A stretch of 64,000 bases of DNA. Origin: Rhabdornis inornatus (taxonomy: Eukaryota > Chordata > Aves > Passeriformes > Rhabdornithidae). The DNA lies in the NCBI GenBank assembly GCA_013397075.1, contig VWZS01008896.1, positions 59,135 to 123,134 of the forward strand, read 5' to 3'. The notes beneath the pieces are model-generated. The model saw only the letters and a program-made list of their open reading frames with translations. It had not been told where the DNA came from and did no database searches. The position numbers and the translations under genes were made by a program. Below are positions 35,701 to 47,931 of the stretch, piece by piece (position 1 is the first letter of the stretch; every line of letters begins with the position of its first letter).

Positions 35701-36055
35701 CACTGGCAGAAGGAAACCAAGCCCCAGCAAATCCAGGTATCAGCATCTTGAGGTCTTCTTATGCCAGAGATGTTTTATAAACTCACCGCTCCTCCAAACC
35801 CAGCATCTTGTCCCTGTTTGTCCTTTGGCCACCCTGGATCCAGCAGCAATGAACACATCAGTGTCAGCACACCCTTCCAGAAACATCCCAAACATTTTCT
35901 CATACAATATGGTGTTAGGCTTATTTCAGCTCAGAATGACAGGGACATGGAAGTCTCCATTCTTCCATTCTTTCCTTCAAAATCTGCCACCTTTGCTGCT
36001 GCAGGGGCAACTCCAAGCAATATTGACAAACTCAGAAAGCAGGATTCCATGGGAA

Positions 36056-36460
36056 AAATCACAGAATTATGGAATATCCTGAGTTGGAAGGGACCCACAA
36101 GGGTCATAAATCCAGCTCCTGGCCCTGCACAGACACCCCAACAACCCCACTCTGTGCCTGGGAGCATTGTCCAAATGCTCCTGGAGCTCTGGCAGCCTTG
36201 GAGCTGTGACCATTCCCTGGGGAGCCTGGGGAGTGCCTGACCACCCTCGGGGAGGGAAGAGCCTTTTCCTGATACCCAGCCTAAACCTCCCCTGGCACAG
36301 CTCCAGCCATTCCCTCGGGGAATTTTCTCCCTGTCCCAAGGCTCATGCTCTCTGTGTACTCAGCATGTTGAGCATCTCCAGGGCATGGGCTGGGGCGGCT
36401 GCTGAGCACCTTTCCCCCTCTCCACACTCTGTATTTCCTGGAGAAGAACCATAGCTGCCC
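36056..36460 (-). mobile_element. CR1 LINE fragment
   Basis: Begins ATCACAGAATTATGGAATAT and continues through CTGGGGAGCCTGGGGAGTGC and CTAAACCTCCCCTGGCACAG, the reverse complement of a CR1 3' region of a different subfamily from the other copies. Confidence 0.8.
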
Positions 36461-38049
36461 TTATTCCATCAGCTGGAAAAGCTGCACTGGACAAACCCTG
36501 CCAGCCCTGACAGGTGTATCCACAGCCACTTCCATACATTTCCATCCACAGTGCTTTCTGCAACAGGACTGTTTTCCTGCTGTTCACTACACTTCTCCCT
36601 CTTGCCCCCCTAAGTGTTGTCATTGGGGTGGAGGGCAGCATGATGTGGCTGCTTGGCTTTACCACATTTAGTGATCCAAAAAGCCAAATTAAAAAAAAAA
36701 ATTTCACTCAAAATAGTACAAAACCTAAGCACTGGGAAAGTGCCTCAGATTAAAATAGAAAACGAAAACACGTTCATTTGTAGGAATTAGAGCAGGACAT
36801 TGCACAAAGCCAGAGTGAGAGCATGGGGCAGAGGGGGTGTGGGACTCACCCCTGCACAGACAGAACAGCCCTGAGGCTGCTCTCAGCCAAGCTGGGAGGT
36901 AGAAGTCTTTTCCCACAACACGATGTACAAATCTGCCCCACGGGGAAAGCTCTGGATGTTGGCCCCGGGGAAGGGTCTGGAACCCCAAAATGTCCTCAGG
37001 GAGACCCTGATGAGTCGTGGTTTGCAGGAGGAATCTGGAACTGGCAGCATGGGACAAAGCCAGAGCAGCTCCACGGCCGAGGCTCACCTGTGCTGCCCAT
37101 CGGAGCTGCTCCTGCAGCATCCCCAGGCCAGTGGGCAGAGCAGCAGTGCGAGTTTTCTTAATGGGCTTTGGACATAAAAGGCAGCAGAGGCTGGAGATGA
37201 GCAGATTAACATCAAAGGAAAAATATGATAGAAAAGTGTTTCATCCCAGTTTGTCCCAGGCAGGAGAGGCTGTGGCCAAACAGGCTCCCCATGAATCACG
37301 CTGCTGACGAAGCCAGCCATGGGCTGTTTGTTTGCCTGTTGCCAAGGGCCCCGTGGCTGTGGGCTGCAATCTGTGAGCCCTGTGGCTCAGCCACTCTTTC
37401 AGCAGGGTTTGGGATGGGGAGCCACGGGATCCCTGCTGTGATCTGAGGGCAGAGCTGACACCACAGGGTGGGGTTGGACTGGGCAGGATGGAGCTTGTGG
37501 TACCAGGAAAGGGGACTGGGCTGGCTGGAGACCCCAGCTGCTGCAGAGAGCAGTAGGATGGAGGCTGTGGGGGCTGCTGGCAGCAGAAGCAGAGGGTGCT
37601 GTGAGCACACCAGAGCCAAGAACCAATGTACAAGGGGGCCTGCAGGACAGATCCCACTGGGAATCTCATCCACAGTCAGAAAACACCCTTGGCTCCAACG
37701 ACAGAGACAAAGAGCATCAAACTGCCCTCCTGTTCCATGCTAGAGGTGAGTTCCTCTTTCCACTCCCTCCACTTCTACGTTTTGCCCTTCTCTGTGCAAA
37801 GCCTTGCCCCACTCACTGGATGCTCAGATCACCTGGTCTGCAGTGCTCAGCCCAAGTGCTAAAACACCCCCTCCACCCTCCAGTGAGGTATGGGGTCTTC
37901 AGAGCTCATCTGTCAAGGATGCAGAGATCCATGCCTCAGTTTCTCCATTTGCCAAGCTGGGTTCAGCACATTCTTCCATTTTTTCCATTCTTCCATTACT
38001 GTCTTAACACCTGGGAGGTTGTCTGCAAAGAGAAAGTCTCTTCAAGCAT

Positions 38050-38600
38050 ATAGAATCTCAGAATCACAGACTGATTGGGGTAGAAGGAACCTTAAAGCCC
38101 ATCTGCTTCCAACCCCCTGCCATGGGCAGTGACACCTTCCACTGGACCACCTTGCTCCAAGCTCTGTCCAAACCTGAACACTTCCAGAGATGGGGCAGCC
38201 ACAGTTTCTCTGGGCAACCTGAGAAGTGCTGGTGCCTCACCACCCTCACAGGGAAGAATTTCTTCCTAATATCTAATCTAAACCTACTCTTTTGAAGTTT
38301 AAATCCATTGACATTTGTCCTCTTTCCATGATCGATCCCTGCTCCCTCTGCCTGTCCATTTCCTTCTTGCCCTTCCAGTTGACCAGCATGTCTCCACTCA
38401 GCCATGCCAGTCTCTTGTCTTCTTTTCCTGATTTCTTACTCATGTGGATTGAGAGTTTTTGCACTCTATGGAATGAGTCCTTAAAGACCTGCTAACTCTG
38501 TTCTGCCCCCTTGTCCCTAAGGGCAGTTTCTTAGGGGTCCCATTGACCAACTCCTTGAACAGCTTGCAATTTGCTTTCCTAAAATTCAGGGTCCAGTCCT
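38050..38600 (-). mobile_element. CR1 LINE 3' fragment
   Basis: AGAATCACAGACTGATTGGG and CCCCTGCCATGGGCAGTGAC through CAGGGAAGAATTTCTTCCTA mark the reverse complement of a CR1 end. Beyond about 38290 the text is more diverged and its class is less certain. Confidence 0.75.
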
Positions 38601-38821
38601 AACTCGAATCTTTGCCTGTTCCACATCTCTCAGGGCTGTGAACTCCACTGGTCACTGCAGTCCAGGTTGCCTCCAATCTTGATGTCCCTGATGAGCTCAC
38701 TTGCATTGTTGATCAAGAGGTCCCATGATATATCCTCTCTGTTAGGACTTCCATACATGGCCCCCATTGCAAAGCCAAGCTCTGCTCTTCTATGAGGATG
38801 CTGGAAATTCCCACAATGCAA
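38601..38821 (-). mobile_element. Possible retrotransposon endonuclease-domain remnant
   Basis: The minus-strand frame reads REDISWDLLINNASELIRDI, then KIGGNLDCSDQ. This resembles the end of the endonuclease domain in CR1-type LINE ORF2 (pattern DLL-N-L-D-IGG-L-CSD). If so, it sits 5' of the CR1 3' end at 38050-38600 with the reverse transcriptase deleted. It could instead be another avian repeat family. Confidence 0.4.
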
Positions 38822-38904
38822 ATAAATCCATGTATTATTAATGATTATACAGCATCATCCACACTGCAGGCTCTGCACAGCCCTCTGCTCCGCCAAAGGA
38901 TAAA

Positions 38905-39114
38905 AGGAGGAGGGTGGTAAGGCCCTGGCACAGGCTGCCCAGAGAGTGTGGATGCTTCGTCCCTGGAATTGTTCAAGGCCAGGTTGGATAAATTATTCAA
39001 GGCCATGGCTTGGAGTAACCTGGGATAGTGGAAGGTGTCCCTCTCCATGGCAGCATGGTGGAAGGAGATGGGCTTCAAAATCTCTTCCAGTCACAACCAG
39101 TCTGTGATTCTGTA
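38905..39114 (+). mobile_element. CR1 LINE 3' fragment
   Basis: GGCACAGGCTGCCCAGAGAG, CAAGGCCAGGTTGGATAAAT and CTGGGATAGTGGAAGGTGTC, ending CAGTCTGTGATTCTGTAA. Plus orientation, with its 5' side about 85 bases from the endonuclease-like remnant. Confidence 0.85.
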
Positions 39115-39189
39115 ACCCCCAGGGTGTGACCAGTGGTGCGATTTTGCTGTGACACAGCTGGGCCCATCCTGGCTCCCCTTCCCTGGGCA

Positions 39190-39770
39190 GTGAGTCCCCA
39201 CGGGACTGCATCAGCACAGACAGCATCAAACCCTCTGTCACCGCGGCCTCGCACCCCCAGCCCCTGCCCCCGCCTGCCCGCACCCCCAGACGCGGCCGAG
39301 GGGAGCCTCCAGCCCCGGAGGTGATGCCAAGGTCACTCCGCCCGTGCTCTGCAGCTGGGTGGCCCGGCCGGCCGGGGGCCAAGGCTGAGCTGAGCACAGC
39401 CAGAGTCCCGGCAGGGCACAGAAGGGATCGGCAGCTCCATCTCGTGTCTGACGACCGCAGTACAGAGAGGGGTACCCAGCCCCGGGACAGCGCTGGCCAC
39501 GGCACCTCGCCCGCGTCCCGCTGGGGGGGCTCGGGGGGCTGCCCCGACCCACGGCCAGTCTCAGCCTGTGGCTCCTGAAGGAGACTGGCACACGGGACAG
39601 AAGTGTCGCTCGGGACAGAAGTGTCACTCGACTCTGCCTGCCGACTCGGGGATCGTCCGGCTGCCGTCCACAGCCCTCAGGCTCCCAGAGCCCAGGGGGG
39701 CTCCCCCGCGGGGATGCTACCCCTGGCTGTGGCGTGTCACCCCTCTCCACAGACCCCCTGCTCTGGCCGC
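39190..39770. promoter_or_regulatory. Intergenic CpG-rich stretch
   Basis: CG-dense sequence about 10.6 kb upstream of LMNA, right after a CR1. It holds an 18-bp direct repeat (39593-39610 and 39611-39628, one mismatch). Human LMNA has upstream alternative first exons towards MEX3A, so an alternative promoter is possible but unproven. Confidence 0.35.
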
Positions 39771-42700
39771 AGAGCACGTGGCACCGAAAGCACAAGCATA
39801 GATTCATTTTTACAGGCACGGGGCCAAGGCTGAGTGAGACTGCTTCTCATTAGGGAAGCAGAGCTGGGAGTAAATGGTCCCATACCAGGCTGGCGTCTTC
39901 CCAATGGGATGAGGAGAGAATCCATCCCTCGCCGGGGTCTGCACTGCCGGCAGCACCTGTCCCTGAGGCACTGAGAACGCAGACAACAACCATGTCCTGA
40001 CCCAGCAGCGGCAGCACAGCCTATGCCTCCCTCAACCATCCCACGCTGACCCGGTTCTCCCTCCAGGCTTTTTGCCAACAGCAAAGAGAGGGGGAAAAGG
40101 TTCCCGGACAGCAGATAGTCCCGGCGAGCCATCGAGAAGCCTGGACATGCTGCCAGCAGTACTGCCGGGTGGAAAAGGCAACCAGGAACCGGCTGGAAAC
40201 CAACCCGCACGGAGCGAGAGAACGTGGAGTCACCGAAGAGCGGGTGGGACGGGGATGGAGATGAGCACAGCGCCCTGAGCAGGAGATCTCAGTCTATTGG
40301 AGACGTGGGATGCAAGCGATAGCTTCTGCATCGCGGCCTCTCCGCACAGAACATGCCGCACACACAGCCAGGCTCTCTGCGGCTGGGATGGACTCACAGT
40401 TCATCCTGCCTCCCGGTGCCCTTCCAGCCCAGCTGCACAGCCCTGGCATCCTCCCTCCAGTAGAAAACCCCTCGTGCTCTTGCCGGCACATCAGCGGCGC
40501 CGGGATCTCGTTGCTCCCACGGCAGAGCGCCAAGCAATCCGGACGGGAGCAGTCGCAGGCTGAGCTGCAGGTGTTGGGCTGACGGCAGCACCTCCCACTG
40601 CTTGGGGAGCTGGCGGGGCAGCGCCAAGGCTGCTCCGGTTTCCAGAAACAAGATCTCCAGGGAGGCTGCTGACCCAAGCACCAACTGGCAGACGTGGCAA
40701 GCAGGGCGGTGGGGACGGCCCGGCAGAGAGATGCTGCTCTGCTGCACCGCGATCTGCCCGCCACAGGACCGTCGGCTTTTGAGCACCTCAAAGGACCATG
40801 AGGGACAGGAATGAATACGGGGATTTTGGTGTTGTTTCAGCCAGCTGGTCCCCAGCATCCCCCTGCTTGGACTGGCTCTGTGGCTGCTCCAAGGAAGGGA
40901 ACAGGCCAGGCATGGCCCAAGGTTCCCACTGCATCTCCTGATAACGGGGTCTGGAACAGGGCCCTATGTGTCCTGGAAGGGCAGGAGAGGCCTCAGACAG
41001 CTGGGGGGTCTTTGCCCAAATATTTTATTGCCATGTGCAGGAAACTCCTCCCTGCACTCACCCACCCTCTCCATGGCAAAGCCAAAGTGGAATTTGAGGG
41101 AGGAGCAGGGTAAAACCTGGGATCAGCATTGGTGCCCTAGGTGCTACCCCCTCTCCTAACCCACAGCCTCCTCCTTTGGCATGGCAGAGGGACAGGGGGA
41201 CACTTTCCTGAGCCACCTCCCTGCCTCCGAGATGCTGAAACTAAGGAGTGGGTGCCTTCAGTCACTGTGGGGTGCAGTGGGGATCTCCTGGATTTGCAAA
41301 AGCGGGACCAACCTGCCCTGAGCTCCATAAAGGGGTCTGAGCCCACGGCAGTGCTGAGTGGTGAAACACCACAGCTGAGGCTGTGGGAGCCTCAGGAATT
41401 GCCTCCTAATCCCCTTCCCCTTTCCCTCCTGGCTGTGTCCACGTTACAGACCCAGAGCCCCTGTGCATTTGGCGCTGCCCTGTGCCCCACGGGTGGCCAG
41501 GATTCAGGGAGCTCCCGAGAAGCAGAAGATGTTCCCACAGCCGAGGCAATCCCGGCATTTTGGGAAGCATGCAAGCAGTCTGCGTCTCAGGCTTGGATTT
41601 ACGCCGCTTGGATGGCCCTTTGCTGCTTGCCGAGGATCTGGCCCTTTGGCCGGCTCCGAAACGATCCCAAGCCCCCCTGCTTTGTTATTAAATCAAATCC
41701 ATCTGGCCTCGACCACAGACGGTTGTTATTCGAGATCCCTCTCCTAGAGGAGCTGGGATTAGCTCCGGGCATGGGGGATTCTCCCTCCCTCCCTCTCTCC
41801 CACCGCTCCCAGCCCTCCTGCCTCTCTCTTTTGTGTTTCTCCACTTCTCGAGGAGCAGGGGGAGGAGCGGGCGAGTTCGACAGCTTTTGTGCAGCGCGGA
41901 GCTGGCCGCACGGGTGTCCCCGCAGGACCGCAGTGTCACCGCGCTCCGGATGGGTCGCATTGGGAAGTATCTGCACCCACGCACTCACATGAGGGCAGGT
42001 AGAAACCCTAGGACCCGGGGAATGCCGCAGCTGGCACGGGGGGTGACAGTGACATGAGGCTTTGTCTCAGCCACCTGCCACCCCCATTTTTGACCCCAAG
42101 CAGCCGAAATGCTGCCGGGAGCTGCTCTCCCCAGGGACATGCAGGGCTGGGCAGGGTAATCCCCTCTCCCAGCCCCACAGAACCCACTGCCCGAGGAGAG
42201 CAGGGTGAACTGGAATGATGTGGGATGTACTACCGTGGAGCAAGCGCTTTTAACTTTACAGCACGTGCTGCTTGCCCGGGTGTCACTGCTGGCGTTCCTT
42301 AAGGCTGCAGCTTCCAAACCCCTGTTGAGGAACTGCTGGATCGAGGCATTGTCTGGAAACTTCATGAAGATGATTGATTTCCACTGCTCTGACAACACAG
42401 AAAGCAGTGGGCAAATGAATTGGTGATGACCTGCCAGCAGGAGGCAAAGGCAGGGCACCCAGCCGATGTGGGGGTGTGTGTCTGCTCCTGGTGCAACCCT
42501 CGGGGCCACCTGGATCAGCACGGATAAGGTGACAGCATGTCTGGCTCCAGCCCTGCAGGGACTCCTTTAGGTTGGGCAGACGGAGCTGTGGTCCCCATGG
42601 GCTCTCCAGTGCTGGGCCCTGTGTTCTGGCTGCCAGCAATTAGTGTTGCAGCTTGTTTTGGAGTGATGGCTGGGTACAGCTCTCCCTGATCAGTGCTGGG

Positions 42701-43725
42701 GCTCAGAACATCCCCTGACAGACTTCTGGCTGCGCTTGACCTTGGTCTCTTGCATCTCCTCTGCTGTAGACTTCTCTTGCACAGCCTGACATGTAGGTAC
42801 CTCCACAACCAACGGGGTACATGGTCCCCAGCAAACAACACTCCCAGTCCCTGTGCCCTCCAGAAGATGTGTATGAGGCACATCCCTCCTGGGAGGAGTG
42901 ACTGTGGCAGTGTGGGGAGAAGGCCAGCTGGGCACAGTGTCAGAGGGACATGATGGGTCAGAGGCCAACTGTAAACACGGGTTCAGTGTTTAAAACCCTT
43001 TAGTGTGTAAATCCACAAAGCAGCACGCACGTATTACCTTCCCAGCCTTGGCAAAGCCTCCAACACACCCCAGAAGAGCTGGCAGCAATCTCTGCGTTTT
43101 CCTCTCACACAGGGATACCTGTACCAGAGCCTGTAGACAGCCTGAGACTGGGAAGTGGCACCTGAGCATCCTGGATGGTCCTTTGCCCCTGGAACCATTG
43201 CAGCACCTGCCAAGGCTTAGAGCTTCCCTGCATGCCAGCAGCAGCCCGCAGCTCACAGCAGACCTCTGGGATTTGGCATCCTGCAGCCAGGTCTGCTGGA
43301 CTTCAGCCTGGCTTCTGGGTCCTGGTACTTCTGCAGCTGACTGGAAAACATAAAAGGAGACAAGGCACTTTCTGAGGGAGTGCTGGAGTCCACGGAATCA
43401 GCAATGTGGGAATTAACAGTAGCACCTTCGCTCCTGGGTCGCACAGAGGTACAAACATCACCACACCTGCTCTGCTCTCTTGGGGCATCTGCAGCATTTA
43501 GGCACAAAGTCTGCATCCCACAGGAACTTTTTAATGGCACAAGGGACTCTCCAGTGACAGAGATGATGCTCCCATCTTTCCTGGATGGCCCTGCTGGTAC
43601 CAGCCCCTCAGGGACCAAAGCACAGCCCCCTTCATCAGCCAGCCCTGCGATGGGCTGCCAGCCCATTGGGGAAGAGATGAGAATGTGTCCACTTGATGTG
43701 CCTGAAAAGCAGCACACATCTCCCT

Positions 43726-43739
43726 GTTGCTATGGTAAC
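43726..43739. promoter_or_regulatory. RFX X-box-like palindrome
   Basis: GTTGCTATGGTAAC fits the RFX dimer X-box with both half-sites and correct spacing. It lies beside an AT-rich block. Confidence 0.5.
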
Positions 43740-44257
43740 ACTGCTTTTAAAGCAAATTAATAATAATAATTAACACGATCTATTAAATAATGGTAATAAA
43801 AGCATTAGTAGTGACTTGTAATTGGTAAAGTACTCAGAACAATATACCCTCACCCTGTGACCTGCTCCCAGTGCAGGAACTGGAGCTGGGGGCAGCATCT
43901 CCCACCCACAGGGCAGTCCTGGGTGAGGGCGAGTGCCCTCTGCCTTCAGTACCATGCAGGCAGGAGCTTAGTGGGATTCAGTGAGGGATCAGACTTTTAT
44001 CTGGATAATGAGGATGTCTAGACTGATAAGAAGAAGGGGTAAATTGGCTCAGGGCCTGATTCTGCCTTGCCATGTGCTGGGCTCAGCAGCAGGCTCTGGT
44101 GCCTGGGCAAAACTGGGGTGGGTTGAGACCATCAGTCTACACCAGGCTAGACAAAGAGCCTGCTCCTCCTGGTTTTTAAACCTGAAAATCAGAGTACTTC
44201 CAGGACTGTTAACCCCTGGGAGGCAGAGGTGAAGAGGACTCTAAAAAACTTTTAATG

Positions 44258-44640
44258 TGCTTGAATTCAGCCTGGAGAAGAGAAGGCTACAGGGAGACCT
44301 TAGAGGTGCTTCCAGTGCTTAAAGGGGCTCCAAGAGAGCTGGAGAGGGACTTTGGGCGGGGGCCTGGAGTGCCAGGACAAGGGGGAATGGCTTCTCACTG
44401 CCAGAGGGCAGGGTTAGATGGGATATTGGGAGGAAATTGTTCCCTGTGAGGCTGGGGAGGCCCTGGCACAGGTTGTCCAGAGAAGCTGTGGCTGCCCCTG
44501 GACCCCTGGAAGTGTCCAAGGCCAGGTTGGATGGGGCTTGGAACAACCTGGTCTAGTGGAAGATGTCCTTGCCTACGGCAGGGGCTGGTACTGAATGAGC
44601 TTTAAGTTCCCTTGAAACTTGGTTGCAGCCAAGGGGATGG
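44258..44640 (+). mobile_element. CR1 LINE 3' fragment
   Basis: CAGCCTGGAGAAGAGAAGGC, GGCACAGGTTGTCCAGAGAA and GTCCAAGGCCAGGTTGGATG in CR1 order. About 380 bp, plus orientation. Confidence 0.85.
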
Positions 44641-45764
44641 AGCAGCCACAGCTTCTCTGGGTCCCTCTGCTCTGTCTCTCACACATTGATTCCTTGTGTC
44701 CCATCAACCTACACCACCAAAAGCAGTGTCCAGAGCAGAGCAGTGCAAGGCTGAGCCCAGAGACACAGTAAAACACTCTCTTTTCAAGCTGTGAGATGCT
44801 TCCAAAAAGATCTAGAATTGCAGAGAGAAAATAAATGCAAAGACCTGACAGCATCACCTGCTTGTTTGTGCCCAAAGTCCCTGTGCTGACAAGGTCTTCT
44901 CTGCATGGCAGAGCAAGAACCTTCTCTCTCAGAATGGCTCGGTGTTCCCGCAGGAGCCTGCCCAGACAGGTGGAGCCAGGAGGTGAGTGCCTGGGAAAAC
45001 CCGGCCCCGGTTTAGGTGCCTGCTTGAGACTGAACTCTTTGGAAAAGCAGGTCCCCACTGTCTCTGCTGTGCCCCTAGAGAGATATCAGCCATCCCTGGA
45101 CTGGCATAAGCAAGTGCAAAACAGCTAAAAAAGTGCCAAGATGTGTTCCTTAGACTTTTCTCACCAAAGTCTGACACCCAGACTGCCGGGCCGTGCAGAA
45201 TGCTGGAGCAGCATGAGGATTGCACCACACCTGCATGGCTCAGGCTCCATCCCATCCCCAGCACCCGGCAGCAACTTCCACCGCCAGACTAAAATTAGCA
45301 CCGACAGGAAGAGCTCTGGAGCACGACAGGATGATTAGAGCCTGCCTGGAAAGGAGGCATCACCTGCAACGTAATGACTTTCCTCATCTCTGTCAAAATG
45401 TGCAACAACCATTGTGGAATATGATGGGGAAAAGTGAGGCAGTGAGGAAGGGAAAGGTGTTTCCACACAAAATTGGAGTGGTAGCAGTTGTTCAGAGGAG
45501 AAAAAACAGGATGCTGGCTCTCTGGACTAAGCCCTGGACTTGCTGCATTACTTCAATCAAATTGTTTAGAAAGACACAAAAGACTTAAGGATCATGCATG
45601 CCAACTCCACCTGCGATTTATAAACAGCAAGAAAACACACAGATAAAAGGTAAAAAATCTCTTTTAAATGTATTTAACTGTATATGTTGTGAGTGTGAAT
45701 AATCGGTGTCACTCTTCTCCAGCACCAAATTCATGCTTCAAAACTCTTTGTTGGCCTTCTTTGG

Positions 45765-45774
45765 CTAAAAATAG
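45765..45774. promoter_or_regulatory. MEF2 consensus site
   Basis: CTAAAAATAG is an exact MEF2 match, flanked by GG and CC so that the outer bases are also complementary. It sits in an AT-rich block (45640-45900) that differs from its GC-rich surroundings. Confidence 0.45.
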
Positions 45775-46042
45775 CCACCACCACCCACATCTATGTTCCT
45801 AAAAGAATGGGATTTCATTAGGCATTGCCCCTGCTATAAACTTGCCCTGTTTGCATTTAAAATAACTCATAACTAGAAAGAGTCTTAAAAGAGGGTGCAC
45901 TGAGACTCCAAGTGGGAAGATGTGACTGTGCTGAGGGAGCTCATGTATAGCTCAGAGAAATGCCAGTGCCGCTCTTGTTGCACCTAGTGCAAGTTGGTTT
46001 GACTCCATGACTCACATTCCTGTCTTGAAACTGGAAATCGTA

Positions 46043-46320
46043 GCATCATGGAATCATGGGATGATTAGTGTTGGACAGGACCTGGAAGCTCATCAAGTTC
46101 CATCCCAGTGCCATGAGCAGAGACACCTTCCCCTATCCAAGTTTGCTCCAAGCCCCATCCAAACTGGCCTTGAACACTTCCAGGGATGGGGCATCCACAG
46201 CTTCTCTGGGCAACTTGTGTCAGTGCTTTACCTCCCTCATAGGGAAGAATTTCCTCCTAATATCTAATGTAAATTTCCCCTCTTTTTGGTTTGAAATAAT
46301 TTCCCTTTGTCTTCAGAATA
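46043..46320 (-). mobile_element. CR1 LINE 3' fragment
   Basis: Starts ATCATGGAATCATGGGATGA and continues with TGAACACTTCCAGGGATGGG and TAGGGAAGAATTTCCTCCTA. Reverse orientation. Confidence 0.85.
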
Positions 46321-47921
46321 TGGCCCATCCCCCTCTCTCAGGTGGACCCTTACAGACAGGGCTTGTTTGTCAGGATAACAGGAGACAGGTAAGTCCCTTG
46401 AATAAGCTCCTGTGTTTCTCTTCAAGATTTCCTGGACAGAAATACGTGCACATGCGCTGCACAGCTTGACAACGAACGTGCAGTGAATCCAACACATCCT
46501 GGACGTGTTGGATTTGCTGGGCACACATGGACCATCTGGCCAACACATGGGCCTCGGACTTGACATGTCCAGGAAGCATCTGACTGATGGGGGATGCACC
46601 AAGCAGGCAGTGGGAGCACGTGCAGGAAACCAGCCCCACTGGCACCACGCTGGAGGTGGGTGTGATGCTCACGGAGCTGCGCCGGCAGTTCTGGGCTGAT
46701 GGAGATTCAGACACAGGCATGTGCCAAAACCCCAATGCGCCCCTGGACAAAATTCAAAAGAGGATGTACCCAAGGAAACACATGGTCATTCTGATGTTCT
46801 AGAAATTGAAATCGGGAATTATCTGCTCACAGAAGATGGGATTCCAATGGGAGGAAAATGTGTTCCTTGGAAAATGAACTACATGTATAAGCAGCAGGAA
46901 TAAGGAGAGAGTGTGACCTTGAAATTGAACACCCCCTTTTGATCCCAGACCTAAAATTATTCATATTTCAGCAGAAGTTTCTTCAGCAACGTTAGTGAAG
47001 TTTTTAAAAAAAGAATCCCTCGTGACTAGAAGTCCAAACCCTCCACGTTATGAACGCAACCAAGTCTGCCAAGGGTGCGGCACCCGCAATCCCAGCGCCA
47101 GATTGTCCCTGTAGCTTAGCACCCATCTGCAGCCAACATGCTGAGCTCTTAACAAAATTGAGGGGTTTTAAAATATGGGCTCCTGGGCCTGATCCCATGG
47201 ACCTGAGCTCACCAAAACCAATGGACTTCAAGGAGCTTTGGATCAGGCTTTGCGCTAATTTACTTATCTCATAGAACAGCTTAATTAACAAATGTTTGCA
47301 AAGCACTTTAGGATCCTTGCACGGACAGCGAGACTCCTCTTGCTGCCAGTCCATTGACAAAGTAAAGAGGTTTAAGGTCAACAGGCAACAGGTGAATTGT
47401 ATGGACAATTCATGGACAATTGTATGGACAGTGGTGGCCACAGATGGGGATGGAGGGGCACCCTGGGTGGATTGGCCACCATGGAGCACAGAATCCCCCC
47501 TGAGCCCTGTGCTTCAGGGAATGGCCAGCACACAGGGCTCTGGGCTCAGTGAGTGGAGAAGGGAGCCCCTACAGCTTTCCAGCATTTGGGATACTTCTGT
47601 TTCATGTGCAGCTGAGCAGTTCTTGAAATGAGCTGTCCAGGGACAGGGATATGATATCTCAAAGCACTTGTGGTGATGGTATCCCAGCTTGAGCTTTCTA
47701 ACTCGGAATATTCTAAGATTCTATGCAAGATGAAAATGAAGAAAAGCCTAAAAAAGGTGCCCTTGTTCCAAGCAGGTGTTTGCTCCCCATCCTCCTCAAC
47801 ATCAGGTCATTGCCTCAGTCTATGGGACGTGGGAAATGCATTAAATCTTTCCTAGCAGCTGCCACCTTTCCCCCAGACTTGGGTCATGTTGGTGGGCAGA
47901 GGGATGAAGAACTTGGAAGTG

Positions 47922-47931
47922 CCAAATTTGG
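47922..47931. promoter_or_regulatory. CArG box (SRF-type)
   Basis: CCAAATTTGG fits CC(A/T)6GG and is part of a perfect 12-bp palindrome, GCCAAATTTGGC (47921-47932). Confidence 0.4.

Noticed and set aside
39593..39628. Paired GGGACAGAAGTGTC repeats as steroid receptor elements
   Set aside because: The half-site spacing is four bases rather than three and the half-sites are poor. Listed only as a direct repeat.
39238..39819. 193-codon minus-strand frame in a CpG-rich stretch
   Set aside because: Arg/Gly/Pro-rich translation typical of non-coding CpG islands, with no known motif.
41141..41992. 283-codon plus-strand frame
   Set aside because: No domain, no flanking splice pattern. Composition explains the lack of stops.
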